Shown here piece after piece: positions 1 to 9,371 of a stretch of 64,000 bases of DNA. Each line of letters starts with the position of its first letter. Positions within the stretch are counted from its first letter, which is position 1. The stretch spans positions 62,001 to 126,000 of the forward strand of contig JAPLOF010000017.1 in the NCBI GenBank assembly GCA_026692665.1. Reading direction: 5' to 3'. The translations under genes were made by a program, and so were the position numbers. This stretch comes from Planctomycetota bacterium (lineage in GTDB: Bacteria; Planctomycetota; UBA1135; GCA-002686595). The notes below the pieces were generated by a model. The model saw only the letters and a list, made by a program, of their open reading frames with translations, made no database searches and was not told where the DNA came from.

Positions 1-1098
1 ATCGCCAGCTTCCTCACGCCCGCGCTGCTCGTGCTCGTGGCCGCGCGTGTTTCGCCGCGGCTCCTCGCGCGTCGCGGGGCCACGGCCGGAACCCTCGGCC
101 GCCACATGGCGGACTGGATCGCGCAGCGCGCGCTGGCCGTCCGGATCGCGGCCCTGGCGGTGACCATCGGAGCGGCCGTCGCCTGGACCCACATCGAGGT
201 CGACAACGATCCGCAGCGGGTGTTGCCCGAGAGCCACCTGTTCCGCCGCGACACGGCGACGATCGCGAGCGAGATCGGCGGCTCGGACGTCTTCGACGTC
301 CTGGTGCCGAAGGAGAGTCCGGCGGCGAATCCGGTGCAGATCGCGCTGCTCGCCGGCGCGGTCCTCGAGCTCGAGGGGGTGGCGGGACCCGCGGGACCGG
401 CGCTGCACGCCGAGAACGGCGACTGGTCGGTGCGGTTCCTGCTCGCGCCCTCCGGCAGCGCCACGCGGGAGCGGTTGTTCGACGCGATCGAGTCGCGCGC
501 ACGCGCACTCGGCGCCGGCGACGTCCTCGTGGCCGGCAGCTCCGTCCAGATCGCGCGGGACAGCGGGCGGCTCGTGCGCAGTTCCCTGACTGGACTCGGC
601 GCGAGCATGGCCGTGCTCTTCGTCCTGTTCTGGGTGGGCTTCCGCTCCCTGCGCTACGCCTGGCTCGCCATGGTGCCCAACGTCATGCCCTGCGTGATCG
701 TGTACGGCGGGCTGGCGCTGATCGGGCGCCCGCTTTCCCTCGCGACCGCGATGATCAGCTCGGTGATGCTGGGCCTGATCGTCGACGACACGATCCACCT
801 GCTGCACCGCTATCGCGAGCAACGCGCGAGCGGATCGGGGTCCCTGGCTTCGATCGAGCACGTGTTCCAGCACTCGGGGCGCGCCGTCGCCATCACATCG
901 GTCGCGCTCGGCGTCGGGTTCTCGCTCACCATGTTCGGCCGGCTCTCGACGACCTTCGAGTTCGGTGGGCTGGCCGCGGTCACGATCGCGGTCGCGGCGT
1001 TGTGCGACCTGCTCCTCCTGCCGGCTCTCCTGGTGAAGCCCGTGGATGCCGGACCGATCGCGAACCCGGCTTCCTTGGAGGCCACCCGTGCCGGCTGA
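1..1098 (+). CDS. RND/MMPL-family exporter, C-terminal half (cut by window edge)
   Basis: The reading frame is open from base 1, so the start lies to the left; about 365 residues remain. A hydrophobic helix sits at the edge and another at about residues 47-63. A soluble extracytoplasmic segment follows (about 65-185), then a bundle of four or five helices from about residue 198. The motif GLIVDDTIHLLHRYRE near residue 258 is typical of HAE3/MMPL-type RND proteins, which export lipids or hydrophobic compounds using the proton gradient. The stop overlaps the start of the flavoprotein gene at 1088, so the two are co-transcribed. RND/MMPL plus flavoprotein pairs occur in lipid and polyene biosynthetic clusters, but the rest of such a cluster would lie outside the window. 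The family is clear; the substrate is unknown. Confidence 0.85.
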   Translation: MASFLTPALLVLVAARVSPRLLARRGATAGTLGRHMADWIAQRALAVRIAALAVTIGAAVAWTHIEVDNDPQRVLPESHLFRRDTATIASEIGGSDVFDVLVPKESPAANPVQIALLAGAVLELEGVAGPAGPALHAENGDWSVRFLLAPSGSATRERLFDAIESRARALGAGDVLVAGSSVQIARDSGRLVRSSLTGLGASMAVLFVLFWVGFRSLRYAWLAMVPNVMPCVIVYGGLALIGRPLSLATAMISSVMLGLIVDDTIHLLHRYREQRASGSGSLASIEHVFQHSGRAVAITSVALGVGFSLTMFGRLSTTFEFGGLAAVTIAVAALCDLLLLPALLVKPVDAGPIANPASLEATRAG

Positions 1099-2350
1099 TC
1101 TACGTTTCGATGCCGTGATCGCGGGGGCCGGCCCCGCGGGATCCACGACGGCCCTGCGCCTCGCCCGCGCGGGCTTCCACGTCGCTCTCGTGGACCACCA
1201 GCACTTCCCGCGCTTCAAGCCCTGCGGCGAGTTCATGAGCCCGGAGTGCTTGACGATGCTGGACGACCTCGGCGTCGGCGGGGACCTGCGGGCACTCGGC
1301 GCGCGCGAAGTGCGCGGCATGGTGTTGCACGGTCACGGACGGCAGGCGCGCGGCCAGTTCGCGGACGTGGGCGCCGTGGCAGCGCCGTTCGAGCACGGCT
1401 GGGCCGTGCGACGCGAGGTCTTCGACGACGTCCTCCTGCGCGCCGCGCTGCGGACCGGCGGTGTCCAGTTGTTCGAGGGCGTGCGGGCCACGGGCCTCCT
1501 GCGCGGCGATCGCGGCCAGGTCACCGGTCTCGCCGCGCGCCGTCCCTGTGGGGAAACGATCGCGTTGCGCGCGCCGCTGACCATCGGGGCGGATGGACTG
1601 CGCTCGCGGATCGCGCGCGAACTCGGCGTGCAGCGGACCGTGCCGTGGCTCGACAAGCTCGCACTGACCACGCGCTATTCCGGGGTGGACTGGGGTGGTT
1701 CGGCCGAGGTGCACTTCTTCGAAGGCGGCTACTTCGCCTGCACGGCCGTCGAAGGTGGAATCGTCAGCTTGAACCTGGTCCTCGACCGCGCGCTGTACGT
1801 GGGCGCCGGCCTGCCGCGCGACGCCGCGCTCGAAGCCTGGCTGTCGCGCGTACCCGCCCTTGGAGAGCGGCTGGCCCGCGGACGCCGGGTGGATCCGGTC
1901 CGAGGGATCGGTCCGCTGGCGGGTCGGACCACGCAGCAGACCTTCGACGGTGCCGCCCTCGTCGGGGATGCGTGCGGATATGTCGACCCGGTGACTGGCG
2001 AGGGCATCTTCTTCGCGCTCAAGGGCGCGGAGATGCTGAGCCAGAGCGCGATCGCCGCCCTGCACGCGGGCCGAGTCGACCGTGCGTCGCTGCGCGACTA
2101 CGCACGCGGCCGGCGCCGCGAAATCGTGCCGCGCGTGGCGTTCGCGAGCCTGCTCCAGCGCGGCCTGCGCCATCCGCGACTCGTGCGGAGCGCGCTCGGC
2201 CTGCTCGAGTCGCGTCCTGAACTCGTCGACGTGCTCGTGTCGGTGACGGGAGACTACGTGCCCCTGCGCGAGCTCGCCCGTCCGAGGGTCTGGTGGAGCG
2301 CTCTGTATCCGAGCGGCGGGCGGGCACGCCGTCAGCGAGCGAGCGCGTGA
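1088..2350 (+). CDS. FAD-dependent oxidoreductase (geranylgeranyl-reductase/halogenase-like)
   Basis: Flavoprotein of about 420 residues. The N-terminal Rossmann motif GAGPAGS (residues 13-19) binds FAD. Residues about 38-50 read HFPRFKPCGEFMSPE, as in geranylgeranyl reductase and tryptophan halogenase relatives. The second FAD motif GDACGYVDPVTGEGI lies near residue 292. I chose the GTG at 1088 because GGAGG (1077-1081) sits six bases upstream; an in-frame start at 1046 would lie inside the exporter gene. It overlaps the exporter upstream and a small anchored-protein gene downstream, so it is the middle gene of an operon. Likely a reductase or oxidase acting on a lipid-like substrate; the substrate cannot be read from sequence. 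Confidence 0.85.
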   Translation: MPADLRFDAVIAGAGPAGSTTALRLARAGFHVALVDHQHFPRFKPCGEFMSPECLTMLDDLGVGGDLRALGAREVRGMVLHGHGRQARGQFADVGAVAAPFEHGWAVRREVFDDVLLRAALRTGGVQLFEGVRATGLLRGDRGQVTGLAARRPCGETIALRAPLTIGADGLRSRIARELGVQRTVPWLDKLALTTRYSGVDWGGSAEVHFFEGGYFACTAVEGGIVSLNLVLDRALYVGAGLPRDAALEAWLSRVPALGERLARGRRVDPVRGIGPLAGRTTQQTFDGAALVGDACGYVDPVTGEGIFFALKGAEMLSQSAIAALHAGRVDRASLRDYARGRRREIVPRVAFASLLQRGLRHPRLVRSALGLLESRPELVDVLVSVTGDYVPLRELARPRVWWSALYPSGGRARRQRASA

Positions 2351-3003
2351 AGCGGCTCCTCGAACGCGCGGTGGTCGTGACATTCGTCCCGCTCGCCCTG
2401 GCGCTGGCCGCCCTGGGCGTGCGCGAAGCGACGCGCGACGCGCATCGCTCGCCGATCTCGCACGGCCGGTCGACCGAGTTCGTGCCGCCGCTCCTGTTCC
2501 TGGCCGCATCGGCGCCTCCCGGCGTCGACCAGGTCCTGCAGGCGGACGCCCAGCGCAGCTCCGCGCGCGTGGTCACGATCGGCGATCGCGGGGAGCAGCG
2601 GGAGCAGGGCCTGCGGGCCGAGGGCTCCGTGCGCATCCTGGCCGACGAGACGCTCGCCGGCCTGGAGCTCGACCTCCAGCCCCGCGCGGACGCGCTGTCG
2701 AACGGCTGGCCTCGGGACCTGAAGCTGCACATCCGGACGGTCAGCGCACGTTGCCACGCGACCGGCGCGCCGGGCGTCCGCGCCTGCACCCTGCGCTGCA
2801 CGGTGGTGCTCGGGGGTGTCTCGCGCGACACCACGCTGGCCCTGACCTGGATGCGTCTGCCCGGCGGCGCGGTCGAGCTCCATGCGGTCGCGCCGCTGGA
2901 TTGGGCGCCCTTCGGCTTGCCGGAGTCCTGGTCCGAGCGGATGCTGCCCGGCAACCCGCACTACGAGCTGGGCCTCGACCTCGTGCTCCACGCCGAAGGA
3001 TGA
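2347..3003 (+). CDS. membrane-anchored protein of unknown function, possibly YceI-like
   Basis: About 218 residues. I chose the GTG at 2347 because it forms a GTGA overlap with the flavoprotein stop; a GTG at 2293 is an alternative. One hydrophobic N-terminal helix (about residues 8-26, AVVVTFVPLALALAALGV) suggests membrane anchoring with the rest outside the cytoplasm. The remainder looks beta-rich, and its C-terminal part (LDWAPFGLPES followed by YELGLDLVLHAEG) loosely recalls YceI-type lipid-binding proteins. That resemblance is weak. Three cysteines lie in a short stretch near the middle (RCHATG to CTLRC), possibly a disulfide. It is translationally coupled to the genes on both sides. Confidence 0.65.
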   Translation: MKRLLERAVVVTFVPLALALAALGVREATRDAHRSPISHGRSTEFVPPLLFLAASAPPGVDQVLQADAQRSSARVVTIGDRGEQREQGLRAEGSVRILADETLAGLELDLQPRADALSNGWPRDLKLHIRTVSARCHATGAPGVRACTLRCTVVLGGVSRDTTLALTWMRLPGGAVELHAVAPLDWAPFGLPESWSERMLPGNPHYELGLDLVLHAEG

Positions 3004-4541
3004 ACGTGGGACTGCGAACCGACGATGAGCGCGGCGCACAGCGCAGGCCGGCGTTCGGCATCGGGAGGAGGCTCGGCGTCGTCTTCGCGCTTCTGGCCGC
3101 CCTCGTGGGGACGATCGGCGTCGTGGTGGCTCTGCGCGTCGGCGAGATGCACGTCAGCGTCGAGCAGGTCCTGGAGGAGCAGCGCGAGTCGATGTACTCG
3201 CGCGACATCGCCCACGCGCTGCACGCGCTCGAGACCCACGTCCACCTCCACGACGCGACGCGACTCGCGAACGACTCGGACGCGCTGGCGCTCATGCGCG
3301 AACTGACGGCCGACGCCACCGGCGCGCTGGCCGAGCTCGAGAAGGGGCCCGAGGAGGACGACCCGTCCGAACAGCGACACACCGACCAGGAGGCGCGGCT
3401 CTACGACGCCCTCGAGCTGGCGCTCCACGACCTCGACGCGGCCCTCGTCGCTCGCGCCGACACCGCGCGTCTCCTCGCAGCCACGCGCGACGCGAGCCGG
3501 CTTGCCGACGTCCTGCGCGACGAGATGCGTCAGGAGTCCCAGAAGTCGAGCGTCGAACTCCTGGATCGCGGACGCGAGCTGCGAGTCCAGGTGATCTGGA
3601 TGACGGCCGCGGCCCTGCTCGTCCTGGCGCTCGTGACGTACATGGTCCAGCGCTGGATCGTGCGCCCCGTCGAGGACCTGCGCGCGAGCGCCGCGCGCAT
3701 CGGCGGCGGCGATCTGGCCCATCGCGTGGGCATCGACTCGCGGGACGAGATCGGCGAGCTCGCGCGGGAATTCAACACCATGGCCGGCGAGCTGCAGGGC
3801 ATGCGGGGTGATCTCGAGCAGCGAGTCGAGCAGCGCACGCGCGAGTTCGTGCGGGCTGCGCGCCTGGCCGGCCTCGGGACGCTCGCGGCCGGCATCGCGC
3901 ACGAGATCAACAATCCGCTCGCCTCGATCGCGGGCTGCGCGGAGGGGCTCGAGCGCAAGCTGCGGAGCGGCGGCACGACGCCCGAGCAGCAGCGCGAGTA
4001 CCTGCAGATCATCGCCAAGGAGGCGTACCGAGCGCACGAGATCACCTCGCGGCTCCTGGAGTTCGCGCGCTCCGATCCGGCCACGCCCTTGCCCTTCGCC
4101 GTCGCGGCGGTCCTGCGCGAGATCGAGGTGCTCCTCGAGCACCAACTGCGCGCGCGATCGGTGCGGCTCGACGTGGATTGCGACCCCGAGATGCCCCGGA
4201 TCGTCGGCAATCCTTCGGAGTTCAAGCAGGTCCTTCTCAACCTCCTGCACAACGCGATCGACGCGAGTCCCAGCGGAGGCAAGATCCGCGTCACCTGCCG
4301 GCGTGAGCGGTCCGACGCCATCCTCGAGGTCGAGGATCAGGGACCCGGCATCCCCCCGGATCGAGTCGAGCGCATCTTCGATCCCTTCTTCACGACCAAG
4401 GAACCGGGAAAGGGCACGGGCCTGGGTCTCGCGATCGTGCACCGCATCGTCGAAGCGCACGGCGGTGACATCCAGGTCGTCGACACCGGCCACGGCGCGC
4501 TGTTCCGCGTCCGGATTCCGCTAGTCTCTGCTGCCGCATGA
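3000..4541 (+). CDS. two-component sensor histidine kinase
   Basis: Membrane sensor kinase of 513 residues starting at the ATG that overlaps the previous stop (ATGA). Order: cytoplasmic N-terminus, membrane helix about 24-45, extracytoplasmic helical sensor about 46-196 without a recognised ligand domain, membrane helix about 197-220, HAMP about 220-272 and a coiled coil. Then the HisKA dimerisation domain with AGIAHEINNPLASIAG (phosphorylated His301) and the HATPase_c domain with N-box Asn418 (HNAIDAS), DQGPGIP and the glycine-rich lid GKGTGLGLAI. This is the NtrB/AtoS/ZraS type that pairs with sigma54 activators. The partner response regulator follows directly with an ATGA overlap. The signal sensed is unknown. 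Confidence 0.93.
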   Translation: MNVGLRTDDERGAQRRPAFGIGRRLGVVFALLAALVGTIGVVVALRVGEMHVSVEQVLEEQRESMYSRDIAHALHALETHVHLHDATRLANDSDALALMRELTADATGALAELEKGPEEDDPSEQRHTDQEARLYDALELALHDLDAALVARADTARLLAATRDASRLADVLRDEMRQESQKSSVELLDRGRELRVQVIWMTAAALLVLALVTYMVQRWIVRPVEDLRASAARIGGGDLAHRVGIDSRDEIGELAREFNTMAGELQGMRGDLEQRVEQRTREFVRAARLAGLGTLAAGIAHEINNPLASIAGCAEGLERKLRSGGTTPEQQREYLQIIAKEAYRAHEITSRLLEFARSDPATPLPFAVAAVLREIEVLLEHQLRARSVRLDVDCDPEMPRIVGNPSEFKQVLLNLLHNAIDASPSGGKIRVTCRRERSDAILEVEDQGPGIPPDRVERIFDPFFTTKEPGKGTGLGLAIVHRIVEAHGGDIQVVDTGHGALFRVRIPLVSAAA

Positions 4542-5920
4542 AAGCTCCCCGGATCCTCTTCGTCGAAGACGACGAGTCGCTGCGCAAGGTCCTGACGCGC
4601 GAGCTCACCGACGCGGGATTCGACGTGAAGTCCTTCGCGTCGGCCGAGGGCGTCGTCGATGCGGTCCGGCAGCAGGCACCCGACGCGATGCTGCTCGATC
4701 TGCGACTGCCGGGTGTCGACGGCCTCGAGCTCCTCGCGCGCGTGCGCGCCATCGACGAGAGCTGTCAGGTGGTGGTGTTCACCGGCCACGGAGCCGTGCC
4801 CGAGGCGGTCGAGGCGATGCGCCGCGGCGCGCACGACTTCCTGACCAAGCCCGTGAGGCTCGAAGTGCTCGAGCAGACACTGCGGCGCGCCGTCGAGAAG
4901 CGGTCGCTGCTCGAGGACAACGCGCGCCTGCGTCGAGTCCTCGAGCCCAGTGCCGGGGCCGGCGGACTGATCGGCGACGGAGCGGCGATGAAGCGGCTGC
5001 GGCACGAGATCGAACGCGTCGCCGCGAGCGGGAGCGCCGTCCTGATCCAGGGCGAGAACGGCACGGGCAAGGAGTTGGTCGCGCGCAGCCTGCACGCCCA
5101 GTCCCCGCGATCGAAGGAGCCGTTCGTCGTGATCAACTGCGGGGCGGTGCCGAGCACGCTGGTCGAGAGCGAGCTGTTCGGTCACGAGAAAGGCGCCTTC
5201 ACCGGCGCCGACCGGCGCCGTATCGGCCTGTTCGAGGCGGCTCACCAGGGGACCCTGTTCCTCGACGAGATCGGCGAGCTCCCCAAGGCCGTGCAACCGA
5301 CGCTCCTGCGCGCGCTGCAGTTCGGCGAGATCCGGCCGGTGGGAAGCGACCGGACGCGCCGGGTCGACGTGCGCGTCATCGCGGCCACGAATCGCAAGCT
5401 GACCGAGATGGTCGCGAAGGGGGAGTTCCGCGAGGATCTCTACTACCGCGTCGCGACCCTCGTCATCGAGGTGCCACCGCTGCGCGAGCGCCGTGACGAC
5501 GTCCGCGCGCTCGCCAACCTTTTCCTCGCCCGCTGCGGCGCGCGCACGGGACGCCGGTTCGAGATCGAGGACACCGCCCTGCGAGGCCTCGAGCAGTACG
5601 ACTGGCCCGGCAACGTGCGCGAGCTCGAGAACGCGGCGGAGCGGATGTGCGTGATGGCGGACGGGGAACGCATCACCGCCGAGCTCGTCGAACGCTACGT
5701 CCTCCGCAAGGACGTCGCGAGCGCCGACCTGCCGACGTTGGAGCTGGACGCGCTCGAGAAGCGCGCGGTCATCGCCGCCCTGGCGCGGTACCGCGGCGAC
5801 AAGAAGGCCGCCGCCCTGGCGCTCGGGATCGCGTTGAAGACGCTCTACAACAAGCTCGACCGGTTCGGCCTGCGTCCGGCCTCCCCGATCGACGTCGAGC
5901 GCGGGCCCGAAGAGGCCTGA
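4538..5920 (+). CDS. NtrC-family sigma54-dependent response regulator
   Basis: 460 residues. Receiver domain about 5-115 with acidic pair Asp11/Asp12, phospho-acceptor Asp54 (LLDLRLPG) and a conserved Lys in LTKPV. AAA+ domain about 145-373 with Walker A GENGTGKE (about 172), GAFTGA (219-224, which contacts sigma54) and Walker [10 protein letters not shown] (about 242). The C-terminal Fis-type helix-turn-helix is at about 408-450. All elements needed for sigma54-dependent activation are present. It overlaps the sensor kinase by four bases, so the two form one unit. I did not recognise a convincing -24/-12 sigma54 promoter in the window, so the targets may lie elsewhere. Confidence 0.95.
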   Translation: MKAPRILFVEDDESLRKVLTRELTDAGFDVKSFASAEGVVDAVRQQAPDAMLLDLRLPGVDGLELLARVRAIDESCQVVVFTGHGAVPEAVEAMRRGAHDFLTKPVRLEVLEQTLRRAVEKRSLLEDNARLRRVLEPSAGAGGLIGDGAAMKRLRHEIERVAASGSAVLIQGENGTGKELVARSLHAQSPRSKEPFVVINCGAVPSTLVESELFGHEKGAFTGADRRRIGLFEAAHQGTLFLDEIGELPKAVQPTLLRALQFGEIRPVGSDRTRRVDVRVIAATNRKLTEMVAKGEFREDLYYRVATLVIEVPPLRERRDDVRALANLFLARCGARTGRRFEIEDTALRGLEQYDWPGNVRELENAAERMCVMADGERITAELVERYVLRKDVASADLPTLELDALEKRAVIAALARYRGDKKAAALALGIALKTLYNKLDRFGLRPASPIDVERGPEEA

Positions 5921-6010
5921 GTTCCCGCGCTCTCGCGGCGCGTTCCGCGACCATCCCTGGCCCTGGAACCGCGCGGGATCCGTCGCTCCGGAGTCGGCCG
6001 GCTCGGACGA

Positions 6011-6042
6011 CCCTCCCCGGAGCGCCTCGTGATCGGGGAGGG
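6011..6042 (+). terminator. 9-bp perfect hairpin after the response regulator
   Basis: CCCTCCCCG (6011-6019) pairs perfectly with CGGGGAGGG (6034-6042) around a 14-base loop, 91 bases after the regulator stop. No run of T follows, so this is at best a weak or Rho-assisted terminator, or an mRNA-stabilising 3' structure. Confidence 0.35.
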
Positions 6043-6107
6043 CGCGTGCGACACGCGTTTCCGCGGGTAAGATCCGCGGGGAGTCCAACCCCCAACGATC
6101 GCAGCTC

Positions 6108-6344
6108 ATGGCCACCTTCCGCACCGAACTCGACGCCCCGAACCACATCGTCCTCGTCATGGTCACGGAGGACGACGGGAGCGAGCACGACTACCAGTTC
6201 GACTTCGACCCGCGCTCCGGGCGGTACGAGTTCAGCGAGCGCGATCTCCTCGAACGCGATTTCGGCCCGGATTTCGTCGAGGACATGGATCTGCAGGTGC
6301 GCCTGATGATCCAGCGCGCGCTCGCCAAGAAGAAGACACCGTGA
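6108..6344 (+). CDS. small acidic protein of unknown function (78 residues)
   Basis: Short soluble protein starting at ATG 6108. It has a charged beta-like N-terminal half (ELDAPNHIVLVMVTEDDGSE, then DYQFDFDPRSGRYEF) and a helical C-terminal half ending in a lysine patch (AKKKTP). It has no signal peptide, membrane helix or cysteine. No strong ribosome binding site is visible. It stands 10 bases before deoB and may be co-transcribed with it. A TAAGAT box at 6068-6073 could be its -10 element. I do not recognise the family. Confidence 0.6.
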   Translation: MATFRTELDAPNHIVLVMVTEDDGSEHDYQFDFDPRSGRYEFSERDLLERDFGPDFVEDMDLQVRLMIQRALAKKKTP

Positions 6345-6354
6345 AGGCGGACTC

Positions 6355-7530
6355 GTGAAGCGCGTCTTCCTCCTCGTCCTCGACTCGCTGGGCGTGGGCG
6401 CGATGCCCGACGCCGATCGATTCGGCGACGTCGGGGCGCACACGCTCGATCACCTCGTCGCGGCCGCCGGCGGACTCGACGTGCCGCGCCTGGCGGAGCT
6501 CGGACTCGGCGCCATCGAGGGCGTGCACTCGATCCCGGCGCCCTCACGTCCGAAGGGAGCCTTCGGCCGCGCGCGCGAGTCGTCACCGGGCAAGGACACG
6601 TCCACCGGGCACTGGGAGATGATGGGCTGCCCGCTGGAGCGCGCCTTCCCCGTGTTCGCGGGCGGCTTCCCGCCCGAGATCATCGACCCGTTCGTGGCGC
6701 GCGCCAAGGTGCCCGGCGTGCTGTGGAACAAGGCCGCGTCCGGCACGGAGATCATCGAGCGCTTCGCGGCCGAGCACATCGCCACGCGGAAGCCGATCGT
6801 CTACACGAGCGCCGATTCGGTGTTCCAGATCGCCGCTCACGAGACGCACTTCGGCCTCGAGCGCCTGTACGAATGCTGCCGGATCGCGCGCGACATCCTG
6901 GATCCCTACGGCGTCGGCCGCGTCATCGCGCGGCCCTTCGTGGGCGAGCCGGGCTCGTACCGCCGCACGTACAACCGCCGCGACTACTCCATGCTGCCGC
7001 CGCGCGACACGGTGCTCGATCGCCTGAAGGCGCGCGGAATCCCGGTCGTCGGGGTCGGCAAGATCGAGGACATCTTCGCGGGCCGTGGCCTGACCGAGTC
7101 GGTCCACACCGAGGGCAACCTGGACGGCATGCGCGCGACGTCGGATCTGGCATCGAAGCTCGAGCGCGGGCTCGTGTTCGTGAACCTCGTCGACTTCGAC
7201 ATGCTGTACGGCCACCGGCGCGATTCACGCGGCTACCGGCGGGCTCTGGAGCAGTTCGACGTGGGCTTGCGCGAGCTCGAATCGCGCCTCGGCGCCGAGG
7301 ACCTCGTGCTGATGACGGCCGACCACGGCAACGACCCCACGAAGCACGAGACGACCGATCACACGCGGGAGTACGTGCCGATCCTCGCCGCGGGCGCGCG
7401 CGTGCGTGCCGGGACGGACGTCGGGACGCGCCAGTCGTTCGCGGACATCGGGGCGACGGTGGAGGAAGCGCTGGCACACGTGCCGGCTGGGCCCGGACGG
7501 TCCTTCCTGGGCGAACTCGGGATCGCGTGA
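6355..7530 (+). CDS. deoB: phosphopentomutase
   Basis: 391 residues, the usual length of the shorter DeoB class. It interconverts (deoxy)ribose-1-phosphate and (deoxy)ribose-5-phosphate, linking nucleoside phosphorylases to central metabolism. It belongs to the alkaline-phosphatase superfamily and uses two Mn ions and a phospho-threonine. Seen: N-terminal metal motif LDSLGVGAMPDADRFGDVG, the threonine-bearing SPGKDTSTGHWEMMG near residue 80 and the C-terminal metal site TADHGNDPTKHETTDHT. The start is GTG. It opens a nucleoside catabolic gene group and shares a GTGA overlap with the next gene. Confidence 0.96.
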   Translation: MKRVFLLVLDSLGVGAMPDADRFGDVGAHTLDHLVAAAGGLDVPRLAELGLGAIEGVHSIPAPSRPKGAFGRARESSPGKDTSTGHWEMMGCPLERAFPVFAGGFPPEIIDPFVARAKVPGVLWNKAASGTEIIERFAAEHIATRKPIVYTSADSVFQIAAHETHFGLERLYECCRIARDILDPYGVGRVIARPFVGEPGSYRRTYNRRDYSMLPPRDTVLDRLKARGIPVVGVGKIEDIFAGRGLTESVHTEGNLDGMRATSDLASKLERGLVFVNLVDFDMLYGHRRDSRGYRRALEQFDVGLRELESRLGAEDLVLMTADHGNDPTKHETTDHTREYVPILAAGARVRAGTDVGTRQSFADIGATVEEALAHVPAGPGRSFLGELGIA

Positions 7531-7988
7531 GCACCGCGATGCCTGACCAGTCCGGAAAGCCCGCCAACCGTGCACGACGCGAGGCGGATGCGGAGCTCCG
7601 CGAGAAGCGGAACTACGTGGGCCTGTACGCCGTGTTGCTCGCGCTCATCGCGGCGATCGCTTTCCCGCTCGCGTTCGCCCAGTTCGCGGGTGCTTGGCCT
7701 TGGGTCGGCGCGGGGTTCGGAGCCCTCCTCCTCGTGTCCGCCTTCGGGGTGTGGCGCGCCGCCGAGTGGGCGCGCGTGGCCGGGGGGATCCTTCTGGTCC
7801 TGGGAGCGATCACGGCATCGTGGCTCCTGCTGCGCAACGGAGACTCCGGCGAGGGGCAGAAGCTGGCGCGGGCCCTCGACAAGGTGATCCTCTTCGCTCC
7901 CGGCGTCTGGCTGCTCATGCCCAGCACACGGCGCGAGTTCCAGCGAGTCCGCGAGGTCGCGCTTCGCATCCATCGTAGGGCCGCCTGA
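7527..7988 (+). CDS. small membrane protein of unknown function
   Basis: About 153 residues if it starts at the GTG overlapping the deoB stop (GTGA), or four fewer from ATG 7539. A charged N-terminal tail (about 30 residues) is followed by three hydrophobic helices (GLYAVLLALIAAIAFPLAF, WVGAGFGALLLVSAFGVW, VAGGILLVLGAITASWLLL) and a basic C-terminal tail. It is wedged between deoB and the pyrimidine nucleoside phosphorylase with overlaps on both sides. Co-translation with nucleoside catabolism is therefore clear, but no function can be assigned. Confidence 0.75.
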   Translation: MSTAMPDQSGKPANRARREADAELREKRNYVGLYAVLLALIAAIAFPLAFAQFAGAWPWVGAGFGALLLVSAFGVWRAAEWARVAGGILLVLGAITASWLLLRNGDSGEGQKLARALDKVILFAPGVWLLMPSTRREFQRVREVALRIHRRAA

Positions 7989-9292
7989 TGGACGCACGTT
8001 CGGTCGTTCGCACGAAGCGCGACGGAGGCGAGCTCTCCGAAGAGGAGATGCGCTGGTTCCTGGGTGCCTACGTCCGCGGCGAGGTCGCCGACTACCAGGC
8101 GGCGGCGCTCGTGGCGTGCATCTTCACGCGCGGGATGACGCCCGCGGAGCTGGCGCTTTGGACGCGCGCGATGCTCGAGTCGGGCAGCCGTCTGTCGTTC
8201 GAAGAACTGCCGCAGAAGAAGGCCGACAAGCACTCGACCGGCGGCATCGGCGACAAGGTCTCGATCCCGCTGGCGCCCGCGGTGGCCGCGTGCGGCGTCG
8301 CGGTGCCGATGATCTCTGGCCGCGGGCTCGGGCACACGGGGGGGACGCTCGACAAGCTCGAAGCGATCGCGGGATTCCGCGTGCGCCTGAGCGAGGAAGA
8401 GATGCACCGCGTCATCGGCCGCACCGGCGTCGCGTTCGGCGCGCAGACGGCCGAGCTCGTCCCGGCCGACCGCAAGCTGTACCAGCTGCGCGACGCGACG
8501 GGGCTCGTCGAGTCGATCCCGCTGATCGCGAGCTCGATCATGAGCAAGAAGCTCGCCGAGGGCCTCGACGCGCTCGTGCTGGACGTGAAATTCGGCACGG
8601 GGGCGTTCCTGCCGGATGTCTCGCGCGGTGCGGAGCTCGCGCGCGTGATGCTGGAGCTGGCGCGCTCGATGGGCGTGAAGGCCAGCGCGTTCCACACCGC
8701 GATGGACCGCCCGGTCGGAGCGGCGGTCGGCCACGCGCTCGAGATCGCGGAGAGCCTCGAGTGCCTCGAGGGCGGTGGACCCGCCGACCTGCGCGAGCTC
8801 GTCCTGATCCAAGGCGGCGAGATGCTGCGGCTGTGCGGGCGCGCGACGACGCTCGACGATGGGAAGCGGCAGATCGCCGACGCGCTGGATTCCGGTCGCG
8901 CGCGCAGGGTCTTCGAGCTCGTCGTGAGCGAGCAGGGCGGCGACCCGAAGGTCGTGAGCGATCCGTCGCGTCTCCCGCGCGCGAGCCACGTCGACCCGTG
9001 GAAGGCCGGGAGCGCCGGCGTGCTCTCCTTCCGCGACCTGCGCGAGGTCGGCTGGGCCGCCGCCGCGCTGGGCGGGGGACGCGTGAAGATCGAGGACGTC
9101 ATCGACCCCGCCGTCGGCCTCGTGTGGCGCCGCCGCGCGGGCGAGCGGGTCGAGACGGGCGACGTCCTGTGCGAGATCCACCATCAGAAGGGCCGCGGAC
9201 TGGAAGCCTGCCGGGCTCGGCTCGCCGCGGCGGTGTCGATCGGCGGCTCGGTCGAGCTGGCCCCGCTCGTGCGCGAAACCTGGTCGGGCTGA
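7988..9292 (+). CDS. deoA: pyrimidine-nucleoside (thymidine) phosphorylase
   Basis: 434 residues, the normal size of the DeoA/Pdp family, which splits thymidine, deoxyuridine or uridine with phosphate to base and (deoxy)ribose-1-phosphate. Seen: signature KHSTGGIGDKVSIPLAP (about residues 78-94), phosphate- and substrate-binding stretch ISGRGLGHTGGTLDKLE, then LDVKFGTGAF, followed by the C-terminal biotinyl-like domain (GLVWRRRAGERVETGDVL). It starts at the ATG of a TGATG overlap with the membrane protein gene. The sequence does not separate thymidine-specific DeoA from the broader Pdp. It feeds DeoB encoded just upstream. Confidence 0.95.
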   Translation: MDARSVVRTKRDGGELSEEEMRWFLGAYVRGEVADYQAAALVACIFTRGMTPAELALWTRAMLESGSRLSFEELPQKKADKHSTGGIGDKVSIPLAPAVAACGVAVPMISGRGLGHTGGTLDKLEAIAGFRVRLSEEEMHRVIGRTGVAFGAQTAELVPADRKLYQLRDATGLVESIPLIASSIMSKKLAEGLDALVLDVKFGTGAFLPDVSRGAELARVMLELARSMGVKASAFHTAMDRPVGAAVGHALEIAESLECLEGGGPADLRELVLIQGGEMLRLCGRATTLDDGKRQIADALDSGRARRVFELVVSEQGGDPKVVSDPSRLPRASHVDPWKAGSAGVLSFRDLREVGWAAAALGGGRVKIEDVIDPAVGLVWRRRAGERVETGDVLCEIHHQKGRGLEACRARLAAAVSIGGSVELAPLVRETWSG

Positions 9293-9335
9293 CGACGGAC
9301 ACGCCGCGCGCGCAGTTCCTCACCGCGATCGCTCA

Positions 9336-9364
9336 TCGACCTGGACCGGCCCGCTCGCTAGCCT
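9336..9364 (+). promoter_or_regulatory. candidate promoter in front of nupC
   Basis: TCGACC (9336-9341) and TAGCCT (9359-9364) are separated by 17 bases, and the -10 is preceded by TCGC. Transcription would begin almost on the GTG at 9372, giving a leaderless message. This is pattern matching to a housekeeping sigma promoter and is not proven. Confidence 0.35.
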
Positions 9365-9371
9365 CCTCCGC

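Noticed and set aside
1100..2509. Long minus-strand open frame (469 codons) over the flavoprotein gene
   Set aside because: Low-complexity Arg/Ala/Glu-rich product antisense to a gene with clear FAD motifs; a by-product of high GC content.
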